A stretch of DNA of 64,000 nucleotides from Sabellastarte sp. h YS-2021 (taxonomy: Eukaryota; Annelida; Polychaeta; Sabellida; Sabellidae), in the NCBI GenBank assembly GCA_964017235.1, contig OZ024935.1:92441207-92505206 (forward strand), written 5' to 3'. The position numbers were made by a program, and so were the translations under genes. The notes under the pieces were generated by a model. That model had not been told where the DNA came from, ran no database searches, and saw nothing but the letters and a program-made list of their open reading frames with translations. Numbering within the stretch: the stretch's first letter is position 1; every line of letters begins with the position of its first letter. Below are positions 32,878 to 44,800 of this stretch, one piece after another.

Positions 32878-34110
32878 TCCATTGGGGATCTCAGTCATGT
32901 AGCAAAAATATATTTTATTGCATATTCAGAGCAACAAGCAATTTCTTAGAATTGAGACTGCCCTTTGGGACAAAATTCAAACAACAAATATCACCTTGTT
33001 CAGTATGTTTATGTCGCCCTCGTGTGTATGACTAATACATCTATTTAGCAAAGCCTTACTTTAAATATTTGAAATCATTTTGTGGTGCTAAACAAATTAA
33101 AACAACTCACAATAATAAAAATAAAACAGCTGAAATAGTGCCTGAGTAAGTCTCTCAAATGATTGCTTTTGTAGTTCAAGAAGATCACATAATCAAAACA
33201 TAATTGGTTACCAAAGCAACTTTCAACAGATGACATATTATTGTTCTTGGATCCTGGCAAAAACCAAATTATGACCTCTCTCAGTTCACTTTCTCAAGAA
33301 AAGTGGCAAAAACTTCAGCAAGATGTCAGATAAATGGAGACAAACTCATGACAACAGAAGTGGGAGACAAAAATGGTTCATATTGGGTCATGTTCAAATT
33401 ATATAAAGTCTACACCTCTTCAAGGTACATTTTTTCACTAAATTTAATGGAAAATTATCAGAGTTGAGTGTATCACAACAAAAGCCGAAAATCTATATAT
33501 CTAAACTAAAACAGTTGCCATGAGATCAGTTTTCACAGGATCACTCATAATTACTGAGAGGTACATCTTCATAAGATACACCTTGTCGCCCAATTTAAAA
33601 AATATCTGCCAAAAGCTTTAGTGTGCAGGACAAAATATCTGCAACAGTTAACAAATGATCTTTAGCAAAACCTCACCACTTGTAGATCTCTTTGGGATAT
33701 ACTGGTTGACCAAATTTGTTGAAAGTCGGTTGGGAAGTTATGGGTGTTTGGGTGAAAATTTTGATGCATACTGATGAAAGGGCTGAAAGACAGACATCAC
33801 TGAGATTGTTTAGCCTGCCACTAGGGATGATTTTGTGTATTTAGCATCTATCTTAAATTTTCACTTTCTATAAATAATAAACAATCCGATCAATGTGATA
33901 AAGTTTCAAAAGAGCATTTAATTTTTATTTGCAAGTGAATTATCTATAGAATATTTTTGATATGTAATTTAAATTATGTAATACTTGTCATGGGTGTGTC
34001 AGAATGTTTAATTTGGCTTCAAGTTTAACAGGGGATAATGGCTAATTCTCAGCCTAAGACCTGGATTGACCCCTTGATTATATCTTTCAATACAATAAAA
34101 ATATGTTCAC
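32878..34110. other. Intron sequence with a SINE tail fragment
   Basis: Mostly unrecognised AT-rich sequence. At about 33800-33830 the string TTTAGCCTGCCACTAGGGAT is the inverse of the SINE tail seen at 39550-39570, probably a 5'-truncated SINE on the minus strand. Confidence 0.45.
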
Positions 34111-34247
34111 CTTAAACCCTGGGTTGACTTCAGTGAAACCTCTGAGGTAGGTCTCGTATTCATCCAGAGTACTGGAAGTCTCATCAGTGTAAAGATACAC
34201 GAACGGGTCCTTAAAAGCTCTTGCAGCAAAAGTTACGCTGGAGTCAT
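34111..34247 (-). CDS. VWA/Cache gene, second Cache region exon 1
   Basis: Continues in phase 1 with DDSSVTFAARAFKDPFVYLY, then a T-x-E-x-Y-x-x-Y-L-R-G motif and NPGFK at the end, phase 0. The segment P-F-x-Y-L-Y followed by Y-x-x-Y-x-x-G...NP-x-x-K is conserved before the second Cache domain in alpha2/delta and CACHD1 proteins. The acceptor is actgttag/ATGACT and the donor TTTAAG/gtgaac. Confidence 0.88.
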
Positions 34248-35208
34248 CTAACAGTACAAAATGAAAACGCTACCATACAACAGGAGAATTACCTTTGTGG
34301 TTCACATCAAATCAATACAATCTGAGTCTTAAGGATAAGGAATGTTTGGTTTCCATAAGAAGGCCAAATCTTTATCATGTATATATCATATACATAGTGG
34401 CAAGACCGTTATTTTAGTGTGTCTTTCAGAAACATGAAACATTAAGATATATATCAATGTACATGAGAGAGAAAATATCTAAACAGTGATGTATATTGGA
34501 AATATATAGACCCTAAAGCATTAATTTATTTAACTTTGTCGCACCTAAAGGTTTAAGAAGTTGTTAATTTGAACAGTTTTGGTCTAGTTCAGCTGTGTGA
34601 AAGGATGCCTCCTGTAGATTCCCTCAGACAGAGCAAGGCAAGGTATGCTGGCATATCATCACTGACTGCCTACCCAATGTTTTTTTTTTTTTTTCATCTC
34701 AATGGTTTTCATTCATCAAAAGAAAATACAATTTGATCTCTTGATAAGGTCAGATTTGTTATTACATACTTAGAACAAGAACTGCCCGAATGCACAATCC
34801 CTCACCTGGGAGTGGTGTAGAAGAAACACTTGGGAAAAATCCAAGTCAAGGTCAAGGTCAAATCTGGGGACTGGGCCACCCAAAATGACATATATGAAGA
34901 AATGTGTCAGAGACGATAATATATCACTAGAGCATAATAAGGATATGTATGTTTACATATGTCTGATGTCTTACTTTTACTGCCCAGTATTTTGTTGAAG
35001 TTATAATTATAATCAGTCAATATTTCCCAAACCAATGCCAAAATTAACTGTGGATTTATCCGTATCAGTTCATATCTTCTGATGCCTCACTGACAAAGAT
35101 GTTGAAAATAAGTTCACAGTTTAATCATTTGGCTATACCCTCTGTCAGCAGTGATTGGAACCCTGCTGATGACAACAAACAAGATGTACTTGGGATCTGT
35201 TATGATCT
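34248..35208. other. Intron sequence, nothing clear
   Basis: Contains a poly-T tract (34678-34694) and an isolated TCAAGGTCAAGGTCAAAT near 34846 that recalls the 145-bp unit. No gene. Confidence 0.4.
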
Positions 35209-35404
35209 GGGGCCGGTTTCATGAAGCCTCCTTAAGATAAAGGTCACCCTAAATTCAAGGATTTTCTTGAATTTATCCCTCCTTTAAAAACTCTCAGTTT
35301 CACAAAGCCTTCTTCCTTAATGAGACCTTGAAAACTCCCTTAAATTTAATGGGAAGCTAAGGACCTACCTTAAATTTCAGGAAGTGTCCTTCAAGGAATG
35401 TTTG

Positions 35405-35640
35405 ATGAGATACCCTGTGGTTCGAAAATTTCAACAAAATCGCTCTATCTTGCACCGTTAAGGAGATAGAAGCAAATTTGCGTCTTTGCATTTTTGGCCA
35501 AAATGCGAAAATTCAAAATTACATAGAGTAGTTTGCTAAGATACCCTGTGGATCGAAAATTTTGACGAAATTACTCTACCTCGCAAGGTTAAGGAGACAG
35601 AAGCAAATCTGCATTTTTGGCGAAAATGCGAAAATTCAAA
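35405..35640 (+). repeat. Two diverged units related to the 169-bp satellite
   Basis: GATACCCTGTGGTTCGAAAA and GATACCCTGTGGATCGAAAA, about 130 bases apart, each followed by AAATCGCTCTATCTTG or AAATTACTCTACCTCG and ending AATGCGAAAATTCAAAAT. This is the same text as the array at 47284-49255. Confidence 0.75.
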
Positions 35641-35817
35641 ATGGCCTGGGGCCGGTTTCACGAAGCCTCTTGTTTTTTCCTTCCTTAAAGTAAAGGAAGG
35701 GGGATTTCTAACCTCTGACAAGGTTTTCCTTAAATCCTGTGTCACAAAGCCTCCTTTATTCCACCTTACGAAAGATTTTCCTTAAAACAAAGGAAGGGCG
35801 ATTCCCTGTATAACCAT

Positions 35818-37230
35818 GTTAGGCCTAAACTTAAGATCGGTAAAATCTTAAGATTTCCTTGCTCAAACTTAGGATCCTAAGTTTAGGCAGAAATCTTAAG
35901 ATTGTGCAAAACATCCCAAGATTTTGCTGCACAAACTTAAGATGAAATCCTCTATACTTGTTTAGTGACAAATAAAGATAATTAAGGATAATATGAGGGT
36001 TGTGTAAAGTCAATCTGTAATGTATATAAAAATATGAAAATAGGAAATATTTTTAATTTACAGCATACAAAGGCTTATTCTATAGAGGGATTATATCCCA
36101 TTGTCACATATCTTACATAGGAAGGTCTTTACTAATTGTACTTCACAATTCTTTGGTGTGTAATGTCTTAAGTTTGTCAGTTTTATATATCTTACAATGC
36201 ACATATATTAACTGAGAAATTTCTTCTTACATTATATTTTTCAAGATTATTATCCATAGCAATTCTACACTTGTAAATAACAATTGTGTATTTGTTTTAT
36301 TGTTGTCAGGTAATTACCCTGTTGCAAATACTAATTGCACTTTCGACCCTGGGGTTGATTGAGGCAAAAGGGTAAAGTTTTAGCAATAATAGCAATAAAT
36401 ATTGAATTACAATTGTGCAAGCTTATAGAGGTTTGTAATAGTTTTAAACATCAGTGTAATAGTATTTGTAAAAGTGTGTAAAAGTATTTTATTGTAATTA
36501 AGAAATTGTTAATGGTAATATTAAGAATCCACAAATTGATAAAACCAAATTCATTTTTAATATTCTTCAAATGCAAATCCAAATAAAATATAAAATATTC
36601 ATAACTGGGCAAATGACATAACCCTGCCAGGGTTTACTATTATTATATTCCATTGATCTTGATTTGATTGTTTATTATTGGGATGGCTTCTAACAGGATT
36701 TTTGCTTATTGTCTAAGTATTCTATTGATGTTGATTTGTTTGTCTATTATTGGAATGGTTTCTTCCTATTGTCTTAGGGTCTCCTTGACCTTGATCTATT
36801 ATTGGGATGGTTTCTAATAGGATTAGTGTCTATTGTCTTAGCAGTCAATTCATTCTCCTTGGTATGAGTGTGACAAAAAGAAGACATCCCAATAACAAAG
36901 TGAAACAAATCAACATCAAAGACAAAATCCTGTACTTGATTTTATGAAGTCTGATTTTATTATGATTTATATATTTTTGTTACATACTTTTATTGCAATT
37001 ATAATAAGAAACATAGGCCCTCTTCACACAACCATTGATCAATCATAATAATCAACCAATCAGCCAACAATAGACCACCAATAAGAGGCCATTCACAGTC
37101 CAAGGCAACATCTTAAGTTTGGACTACCTAATCTTAAGATTGGGCAGAAATCTTAAGATTATTGCCTAAACTTAGGATCCTAAGTTGGAGCAAGCAAATC
37201 TTAAGATTTTACTGATCTTAAGTTTATGCA
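35818..37230. mobile_element. Inner inverted-repeat element nested in the 35209-38050 foldback
   Basis: The left arm (35824-35935: ACTTAAGATCGGTAAAATCT, ACTTAGGATCCTAAGTTTAG, GCAGAAATCTTAAGATTG) is the inverse of the right arm (37108-37225: CTAAACTTAGGATCCTAAGT, AATCTTAAGATTTTACTGAT). The interior (about 1.2 kb) is AT-rich and non-coding. Confidence 0.78.
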
Positions 37231-38105
37231 CAACAACCACACTGCTTGGAATTTCCCCCCATTACTTATATAACCTTCACACAATTTATTTTAAATATTA
37301 AGAGAGTAAATTGCATTTTAGCATTTTAACTATTTTAAACTTGGTACATTAGGTACATTTTAATTTTTAGATACATCATTTGCATTTTTATTTCTTTTGC
37401 GAGTTGTTTCCAAAACCTATAACCACACCAATGTTTTTCTTTCACTGTTAGTACATGTGTACTTGTGCACTTATTTTGTACCCAAATTACCTTATGGAGG
37501 CAATGTCCTTATTGTAACGCTGTTAAAGATCAGTAAAGTCAGTAAATCTATATTTTATTATATTTTAATAATTTTGTAAAATGCAGATTGGTTGTGAGTA
37601 TATTTTGCAAATTAATACAGTAGGTCACATGACAATTTTTTATCCAAAGTAAGGGAGGGGCCCTTTATGTTCAAGGAAACTCCATGAATATGTTTCTCAC
37701 TTCAAAAGTTTGAACATCAATTTTTCAAGAATTAAATAACCAAACTGTATGAAATAAACAGCAAAACATTGTTTGTGGATATAGGATTGACAATAATGTT
37801 TCAAGTTCTATATATTTAGGTGGATTCACCCTAAAATGTTCATTAAAGTTAATAAGCATTCCCTGAAGGACACTTCCTTAAATCTAAGGTAGGTCCTTAG
37901 TTTCCTTGAAATTCAAGGGAGTTTTCAGGGTCTCCTTTAAGGAAGGAGGCTTTGTGAAACTGAGATTTTTTAAAGGAGGGAGAAAATCAAGGAAATCCTA
38001 GAATTTAAGGTGACCTTTATCTTAAGGAGGCTTCGTGAAACTGGCCCCAGATCTTAGCTGTGGAAAGGGAAATAACTATAAATGTTTGATAAAGCATTGT
38101 TTCAC

Positions 38106-38268
38106 CTTTCAAGGCCACCCTGTTGAACATGGCACAGGTATCCAGAGGTTCTGAAGACAGATCCAGTCTATGGTAGGTGTAATCTGGATACTCAGTGTCC
38201 CAGTTGATTTCTGTTTTATAGTCTCCATCTCTCACCACTATACAGATTGAGAAGCTGGTACCTTTTAT
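38106..38268 (-). CDS. VWA/Cache gene, inter-Cache exon with SICIVV
   Basis: Phase 0 exon starting IKGTSFSICIVVRDGD, matching the family block (G-T-x-F/Y-S-x-C-x-V-V) that closes the first Cache region. It continues with YPDYTYHRLDL and ends CAMFNRVALK. The acceptor is gatttag/ATAAAA and the donor TTGAAAG/gtgaaa. It ends in phase 1. The foldback element 35209-38050 ends only about 55 bases downstream of the donor. Confidence 0.88.
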
Positions 38269-38940
38269 CTAAATCAGAATAATTCTAGTCACATGGTGAG
38301 CAAAGATGGACGAATTATTCATTTTTTACATTTTATTATAACCACAGTTATATTATTGAGTGGCAAAACAAAAAAAAATGTATCAATGGCTTGTTGACAA
38401 GTTACATTTCTCAAGCCTTTTTTATTTTGCTAAGTTTAGTTGATTCTACAATCACAAAAACTCCACATCAGAATATGGCATGAAATATAAAATATTCTGA
38501 TATCCATGTCTCAAAGCTTTCTCATATTTTGGTCATTTTAAGTAATATTGACATATAACATACCAACGTAAACAGAATGATAAGATCTGTTTAAATAGCA
38601 GCAGGTTACTATTTCAACTGTCATGTAGAGTAAGGATAGAAGTAAATTAAGTGTCAAAATATTTCCTTTTACTTCAAAAAACAATGGTCCAAAGACCATA
38701 TATATGTAGCTTTAATTCTCAAAGGTTCTTCTATTTACACTTACTTAAAAGAGAATTCTGTGTAAACTGGCTAGACCACAAAATCTTTTACTGCTAGTAT
38801 TTTACAAATTTGGCATCTAATCATCAGCTGTCATGTCTGTGTGATGTCAACTCCCAATAGTGACAATGTGCAGGGCCTGATTTAATATAACCATAGCTGT
38901 TTAACGGGACATAAAACATCTTCCTATTTGGTGTATGTGG

Positions 38941-39025
38941 CTAGACTAGTCCCCGTCCTACCACTGACGATAAGCAGCACTGGGCTTGATTAATACTTGG
39001 ATGGTTCACTGAGTTCTGGGCCAGG
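38941..39025 (+). repeat. 5S rRNA-derived SINE fragment, plus strand
   Basis: CACTGACGATAAGCAGCACT followed by GGGCTTGATTAATACTTGG and ATGGTTCACTGAG follows the 5S rRNA A-box to C-box region with about a dozen changes. Decayed, with no 5S terminator context. It lies 140 bases from an exon. Confidence 0.75.
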
Positions 39026-39162
39026 TATAGGCTGATACATTGTGACTTGGCTGATCATTTAAATGCTAGTGTCATTGCAATATAATACAAGCAAAATACT
39101 AGCTACGGCAGTAAACCAATCAACCAGTGGACATAACAGTAAACTGCAACCTTTGACCTTAC

Positions 39163-39274
39163 CGGGTGCCAGCTGTAATTGGATTGGATGTGACTCCAAT
39201 AAACACCTTCCAACTGCACATCCCCTCTGGAGACTACCTGCAAGGAGGTCTGTTCCATTGATCCATTCTGCCCA
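39163..39274 (-). CDS. VWA/Cache gene, inter-Cache exon
   Basis: Acceptor tggccag/TGGGCAG and donor CACCCG/gtaagg. Read from phase 2 it gives SGQNGSMEQTSLQVVSRGD and later VYWSHIQSNYSWHP, ending in phase 0. The pattern G-x-x-x-L-Q-x-x-x-S-R-G-D followed by Y-x-W-x-P is typical of the segment between Cache halves in this family. This exon was found by requiring phase continuity between its neighbours, which it satisfies exactly. Confidence 0.84.
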
Positions 39275-39547
39275 CTGGCCAAAATAAAATTTGTACATTC
39301 TGTATAATAGAGCTAAAAAGTAATGTAAAAACCACTAACATCATTTTTGTAATGATCACCTACTCTGTGATTATGACCCTATTGTTATGTATTTATACTC
39401 AGTGCAATATCTCCAAGTATCACAGGACTCAAAGAGCTATATCAACCCATCTGACAGCACAATAACAGCATAACTCTCAAGTTACTGACATTCCCCTAAC
39501 TGAAAGACAGAGGATCAAGGATGGCCATTTATTAACGCGGTTCTTTA

Positions 39548-39712
39548 GCCTGCCGCTGGGGATAGAACCCAATGATAGGGACCACCATCTTAAGTGGTCA
39601 TCTGAGCCACTATGTATCTGCCTCTACCTTGGTTTGAATCCAGGTCCTCTGTGGTCCTAGGTGGGTGTGTTACCCACTAGGCCACAGTGACAGTAACCCC
39701 TTCCCAACACCA
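39548..39712 (-). repeat. tRNA-derived SINE, minus-strand copy
   Basis: On the minus strand the box A-like TGGCCTAGTGGGTAACAC and box B-like GGATTCAAACC form a good split pol III promoter. The body GAGGCAGATACATAGTGGCT and tail CAGCGGCAGGCTAAAGAA match the copy at 32633-32790. Confidence 0.83.
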
Positions 39713-39719
39713 TTGACCC

Positions 39720-40654
39720 TCTATTTTCAGTGACCAAGGTTCAATAACTGAAGCCAACTGTGCCAAAAAGTGATAACCTGTGTGAAAGATCTGTAACATT
39801 TAGTTTTTCTGTTTAAAACTTCCTATCAAAACTTGGCAAAGCTTCAACACAAAGGTTTCTATTTATGCTTCTAATATGTGCAAATGCTGTGAAGATAAAT
39901 TTCTGTTCAAATTCAAATCAATAATATTTTACAGTGTATTTAAATGGCGATAATAAATTGTAATTCTACCTAATGCATTTTAATTCCTTTCGCACTTCCA
40001 CTTACAGGCAATTTTAACCTTTTGCATATGCAAAAGTATTGCTGATGGCAAACCAGAACAAACTGGTATTCCATATTGTTTTTGTGCCTAGTTAACAACA
40101 CACAGATAAATATATATACTTTTTTAACTTTAAGGATTCAACCCAGTACTCAAGGGTTTGATTGATTAGGGTTTTCAGGTGGACACAGACTTACACATTT
40201 ATTGATATACCATATTTATCTGTATTAATGCCCCCTCCCTATCTAGTGACCTTCCACCTTTGCAATTTCCAGGATTCCAAAACCGAAGTGTTTAAGTGCC
40301 CCCAACTCAAATAATTGCTGACCAGAAACAAATACGATTGAAACAGACATGGCAGTTTTGAAGAAAAATGCTTTATGTTCTACAAACTACAAAAAGTGTA
40401 CAATTTTCTGCATATTTGAGTTTTTTTCTAACATGTTAAGTTCCTCCACAATTAAATGTGCTGCCAATTGAGATGCTCGTTGTAAAGTGAGGGATATTAT
40501 GTGATTATCGCCCACTGCCGCTGGACTTGATAATTGTTTATATTTATAATAGTCTCCACCCCAATTTTTTTCTGAAAAAAATGCACGTCACCCAGGTCAT
40601 TAATACAGATAAATACAGTTGACACACTAACGATGAAATAATTTTAAGGCCCAC
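39720..40654. other. Intron sequence, nothing recognised
   Basis: AT-rich unique sequence. The segment near 40210-40340 (TATTTATCTGTATTAATGCC and inverse-like strings near 40600) may be a decayed short inverted-repeat element. Confidence 0.4.
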
Positions 40655-40928
40655 CTTCTCATACTCTGTGAGAGCTCATCAATGCGACTAATTGGTTCCA
40701 GAGAATCAATGTAGATGAAGTACGGGTTGTTTGTTATTTCTGATGGACTGGGTAGGAGAGGGTGGGTCAAAATCCTTGCTGAGGAATCGATGATAAAGGC
40801 GTAAGAGGATGACCCCTCTCTGAAGTACTCGATGTCGCTCAGCATGTCATCTACGGACAGGTCCATACAGGTGACACCCTCAAGTGTGTCAAAACTGGTC
40901 ACTGGCAGACACATGGATATGAGGAGAC
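40655..40928 (-). CDS. VWA/Cache gene, first Cache domain exon 2
   Basis: Continues in phase 1 as GLLISMCLPV, then VTCMDLSVDDML and SYAFIIDSSARILTHPLLPSP. The pattern (G-x-D-x-x-x-D-x-L, then Y-A-F-x-x-D-x-x-G/A-x-x-L-x-HP-x-L-P) is the conserved second half of the Cache domain. Two donors are possible: CACAGA/gtatga at 40665 and GAGAAG/gtgggc at 40655. Only the second keeps the frame into the next exon, so 40655 is chosen. It ends in phase 2. Confidence 0.86.
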
Positions 40929-41439
40929 CTGGGAACATATGGTGGGAAAATTTTCCACTTACTGTATATTTTAAATTTCTACCACAAGAAATGATTTACA
41001 GAGATGCAGTACAGACTGTAGGGCAATGGTTTTTAAATGTACAAATTTGCCTCATGCTTGGTATCTACACTTAGTTGTATGCTATGTTTCACTTAATTAA
41101 TTCATTAATTAATCACAGGTATTTCCTGTTAAAAACTAGGTTGGGCTTTAATTTGTTACATATCTGCTCGAGTTCAGAAACAAAACATGAACACATTCAG
41201 ATTCACTTCTTAACAAAATAGAGAAATTTGTCTGAAGACGCCTGAAAGTCTTATAATGCATAGCCCAGCATAGTATGATTCCTTGAGAACTGTATGTTTT
41301 TCCATCATTTGTTGATCAGTCTGTCTTTCAGCAGGATGGCTTATAAGGATTCACACCTTACCAACTGCAACCAGAAAATTAAACTAGGACACAGTTTTTC
41401 TGAGGCTTTTCATCTCCCTTTCTAACTCTAAATTCTAAC

Positions 41440-42271
41440 TCCAGTACTGTGAAGCTGACTGTCTCTCCTCTGTTCAGGAGTGGATTAACAGTGTGAAATA
41501 CTGAAAATTAATCCTAACAACACTAAATTCATTGTCATTGGTGATAGTCATACCAGATATTCATTTATACCAAAGTTTCCTGTAACATTTCTTCAAAGCT
41601 CGATCATTTTTCACAATTATATAGCTAAGGTCTGCCGTGCCTGTTATTATCACCTTAGGATTTGCAACGTACACGTAAATTCCTCAACACTAATACCGCA
41701 GTTCTTGTGGCAAATGCAATGATCAGTAGTTGATTAGACTACTGCAATTCCCTACTATATAGAGAGTATGAAGGGCAGTATTGTTAAACTTCAGACAGAA
41801 ATTTCCAAATGCACTCTGCTGTATTGTTTTCTGATTGGACAGAATGGGCCATGTCACACCCTATCTAGCAAAACTCCACTGGCTTCCTCTTTGATATTCT
41901 ATCCTTTTCAAATTCAACCTCCTCATTTTTAAAGCCATAAATTTCTCCCAACCCAAATATTTCTCATCTTTGACTAATTTTAGTAGTCCAACACATGGAA
42001 ATCAGATTCTTCAGTCTGTCCCAGAAAGTTCACAGGCAGGTGTGGTTTTGCTATGGCTGCACCAATGTTATGGAACAGGCTCCCACTTAGACCACTTTAA
42101 GGTTTAGAAGCCACCTCAACACTTACCTGTTTAAACTAGCTTACCCACCACCACAGTGATCCTCTACTGGGTACAACTTCCCTAGGTGTAAGGATTCACC
42201 CTTTTTAGGATTCCAATGCATGAGAGGTACTTCATCAATTTTGTGCTAGTCAAATGTTTCAATTCTATAGC
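41440..42271 (+). mobile_element. Decayed LINE 3' end, same family as 27540-30040
   Basis: It parallels the 3' part of the plus-strand LINE: AATCCTAACAACACTAAATT (KLNPxKTxFI), ACTGCAATTCCCTACTATAT (DYCNSLLY), CACTGGCTTCCTCTTTGATA (HWLPL) and the 3' region ATTTTGTGCTAGTCAAATG. It ends TTCAATTCTATAG instead of the pentamer run. Many stops and frameshifts; an old copy. Confidence 0.85.
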
Positions 42272-42993
42272 TGTGCTTTTGGAACTAGCGCTGCAACGAT
42301 TCTTCGGTTACTCGGAAATGAAACGATTCAGTTTAACACTCGAGGCAAGAAAAGTGAACCAGGTCTTAGAAAACAACTAAACATAGACGTAAAATCTACT
42401 ACAAAATTAATATATTTATATATTTTACTAATATAAGGTGCTGCCATTTCAGTTTTTATATTTTAAGCATTTTGCACACTTTAATTGTTTGAGTTAAAAT
42501 GTTTTTATAAGACGGCATTTTAATATAACGTATTTCGAAGACGCCTCAAGTCTCACAATATAAAAATAGTGAAAGTTTCCTGTAGTTTGCATTATTAATG
42601 CATCTTTTATCCAAAATTCAATGAATTATCAAAGTTCTTTCCTGTTGTATGCTTTTTAACCATTTGATAAGGTGTAAGTTTATTTTGTGGGCGATAATCA
42701 AGCGATTAACCGAGTCCGAGTTGGTCCTTCCAAAATGAGGAATTGAGGCGTATTTTCGGGCTTGCTTGCAGTCCAATTAGGAGCCAAACCAATTTCAATG
42801 ATAGCATACATTTAGAAAAAGCTGTGTAAGTCATGAAAATTACTGTCACTTTTTAGCGTGTTTATTTCTGTGACTGCAAATTTATGTCGTACCTAGAGCA
42901 TGTAATAAATAATAAAATACATTTAATGTACAACGCTAATGTTTTCAATATATCAGACTAATGGGTAGGTTTGAATTTTGAATACTATCTTAC
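42272..42993. other. Intron sequence, nothing recognised
   Basis: AT-rich with GCGATAATCAAGCGATTAAC near 42691. No gene. Confidence 0.4.
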
Positions 42994-43126
42994 CTGTTCC
43001 AAAAGCATCCAGGTATGGAATGCTAAACACTGGATCTGTGACTGCATCTTTCAGAAAGAAATCATAATAGGAACCCATGTCAGCTCTCAGGTTATTGGGA
43101 TTTGTCACAGCTGTGTATATTCCCGC
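42994..43126 (-). CDS. VWA/Cache gene, first Cache domain exon 1
   Basis: Phase 0 exon beginning AGIYTAVTNPNN and containing ADMGSYYDFF followed by PVFSIPYLDAFGTG. The M-x-x-YY-x-FF block and the S-x-PY-x-DAFG block are hallmarks of Cache (dCache-type) domains in alpha2/delta and CACHD1 proteins. The acceptor is ttcacag/GCGGGA and the donor GGAACAG/gtaaga. It ends in phase 1. Confidence 0.9.
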
Positions 43127-43519
43127 CTGTGAAAAAATGTAGAATGGCTTTCAATGTTTGAATTAATCTGATGAACAATACCATTATTTTACCTTGGCAT
43201 TACAAACTATACTTACCCAGCAGAAAACCCTTTAGTGATAATTTTCAGAAATACAAAAGTACATAGCAGTGAAAAGACCATTTAAAGATACCTGAATATT
43301 TTTCAGTTCTTCAATCTGGATATTACATATCGTACCACATAAACCACATAAACAAATATAACCACTTAAGTTTTATGCAGAAGCTGTCATCAATGAGGAA
43401 CATGCAGTAAAATCAGTTTAAGATAATTCCAATTGTAATTATATTGAACTGTTATGATGCTTAATCTTCACATTTATAATAGAGTCTCAAAGTCACAACA
43501 GATCAATAAGAAGACAAAA
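43127..43519. other. Intron sequence upstream of the Cache exon
   Basis: AT-rich, no recognised feature. Confidence 0.4.
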
Positions 43520-43999
43520 TTCAGTATCCAGGGACAGATGGGGGTCAAACATTGTGGATGAATGCCAGATATTAAAACTAGACCAAGGACGCATCTATGG
43601 CCAGATGCAAAACGTATCCACCGGCAAAGGCAAAAGTAGCGATTACTCAGCTATGTCACGAGCTAGAGGTCTGAAATTTTACTATGTTATAGCTGACCCA
43701 AAAGTAGGTGAATGACATGCACAAAATTCTCTAAATGCAATAGTTTTCAAGTTACAAGTGATTTTACTCATGATGGAAGTTAGTGAAAAATCCAAAAGTA
43801 GCTATTACTCACTTAGCTATTGAGATAGACACCCAAGTTACTCACAATGTTATAGCTATGCAAAAAGTAGCTGAATAACATATTTTAACAAAGTGCTCTA
43901 AATGCAATACGTTTCAACTTATAATTGATTTAGTGCATGATTTCATTAATTTTAATGCATTAAAAATTATTTAAAAAATTCATAAGAAAACTTTAGAAT

Positions 44000-44335
44000 G
44001 TGAAAGCTCTCCAAAATGTAGGTGAATGAGTTATTTGAGAAATACTGGCTATCTGCAATACTTTTAGAGATAATTCGCATTTACTCATTTTGAGTAAGTG
44101 AGTAATTAGCTATGGGTCTGAAACTTCACCAAGTGAAAGCTCTCCCAAAAGTAGGTGAATGAGTTATTTGAGAAAAATTGGCTATCTGCAATACTTTTAG
44201 AGATAATTCGCATTTACTCATTTTGAGTAGTGAGTAATTAGCTATGGGTCTGAAACTTCACCAAGCGAATACTCTCCCAAAAGTAAGTAAATGAGTTTTT
44301 TTGAGAAAAATTGGCTATCTGCAATACTTTTAGAA
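44000..44335 (+). repeat. 133-bp satellite block, about 2.5 units
   Basis: Units contain TTGGCTATCTGCAATACTTT and TTTACTCATTTTGAGTA, the same monomer as in HEL-2. Confidence 0.88.
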
Positions 44336-44800
44336 ATCAATACTTGAAATCGCTCTATCTCTTACAGTTTTCGGGATATTTGCATTTTTTGTATTTCGTA
44401 AAAAAACGGTCAAAGAAACACCCACGGCGGCCATCTTGTTTTTGTCCAGATATCCAGAATAACTAGAGGATCGCTCGCAAAAAAAAAAGATAATGTTTTT
44501 GCATAGCAAAAACAAAGCGTCCCGAAAAGGATATAAAGGTGAGTGCTAAAGTATTAAGAAAATGCTTCGTTTCTAGCCTTATACTGTTGTGGCAACCAAA
44601 GTCAGCGCAGTCTGCTCTATCTAGCACGGTTTTCAAGATATAAGCATTTTTGTGTTTTGCAAAAAATAAAAAAATTAAAAATGTCCGCTATATTTGGCGA
44701 GACAAAAATATTTTGAAAATTGGCATGGCTACTCTGCAGAGATACCCAGCAGGTCCAAAATTTTGTTGAGTTCGCTCCATATAGCACGGTTTTCGAGATA

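Larger units (their letters stand above)
35209..38050. mobile_element. Foldback element with about 190-bp terminal inverted repeats
   Basis: The left arm (35209-35400) starts CTGGGGCCGGTTTCATGAAG and contains CTCCTTAAGATAAAGGTCAC. The right arm (37855-38050) is its inverse, ending GGCTTCGTGAAACTGGCCCC. The interior has no open frame of note and includes two degenerate 169-bp-type units (35405-35640) and a second nested inverted-repeat pair. Likely a non-autonomous DNA element; superfamily unknown. Confidence 0.82.

Noticed and set aside
40655-40665. Donor at 40665 (CACAGA/gtatga) for the Cache exon
   Set aside because: It looks stronger but breaks the frame into 39163-39274. The donor at 40655 keeps it.
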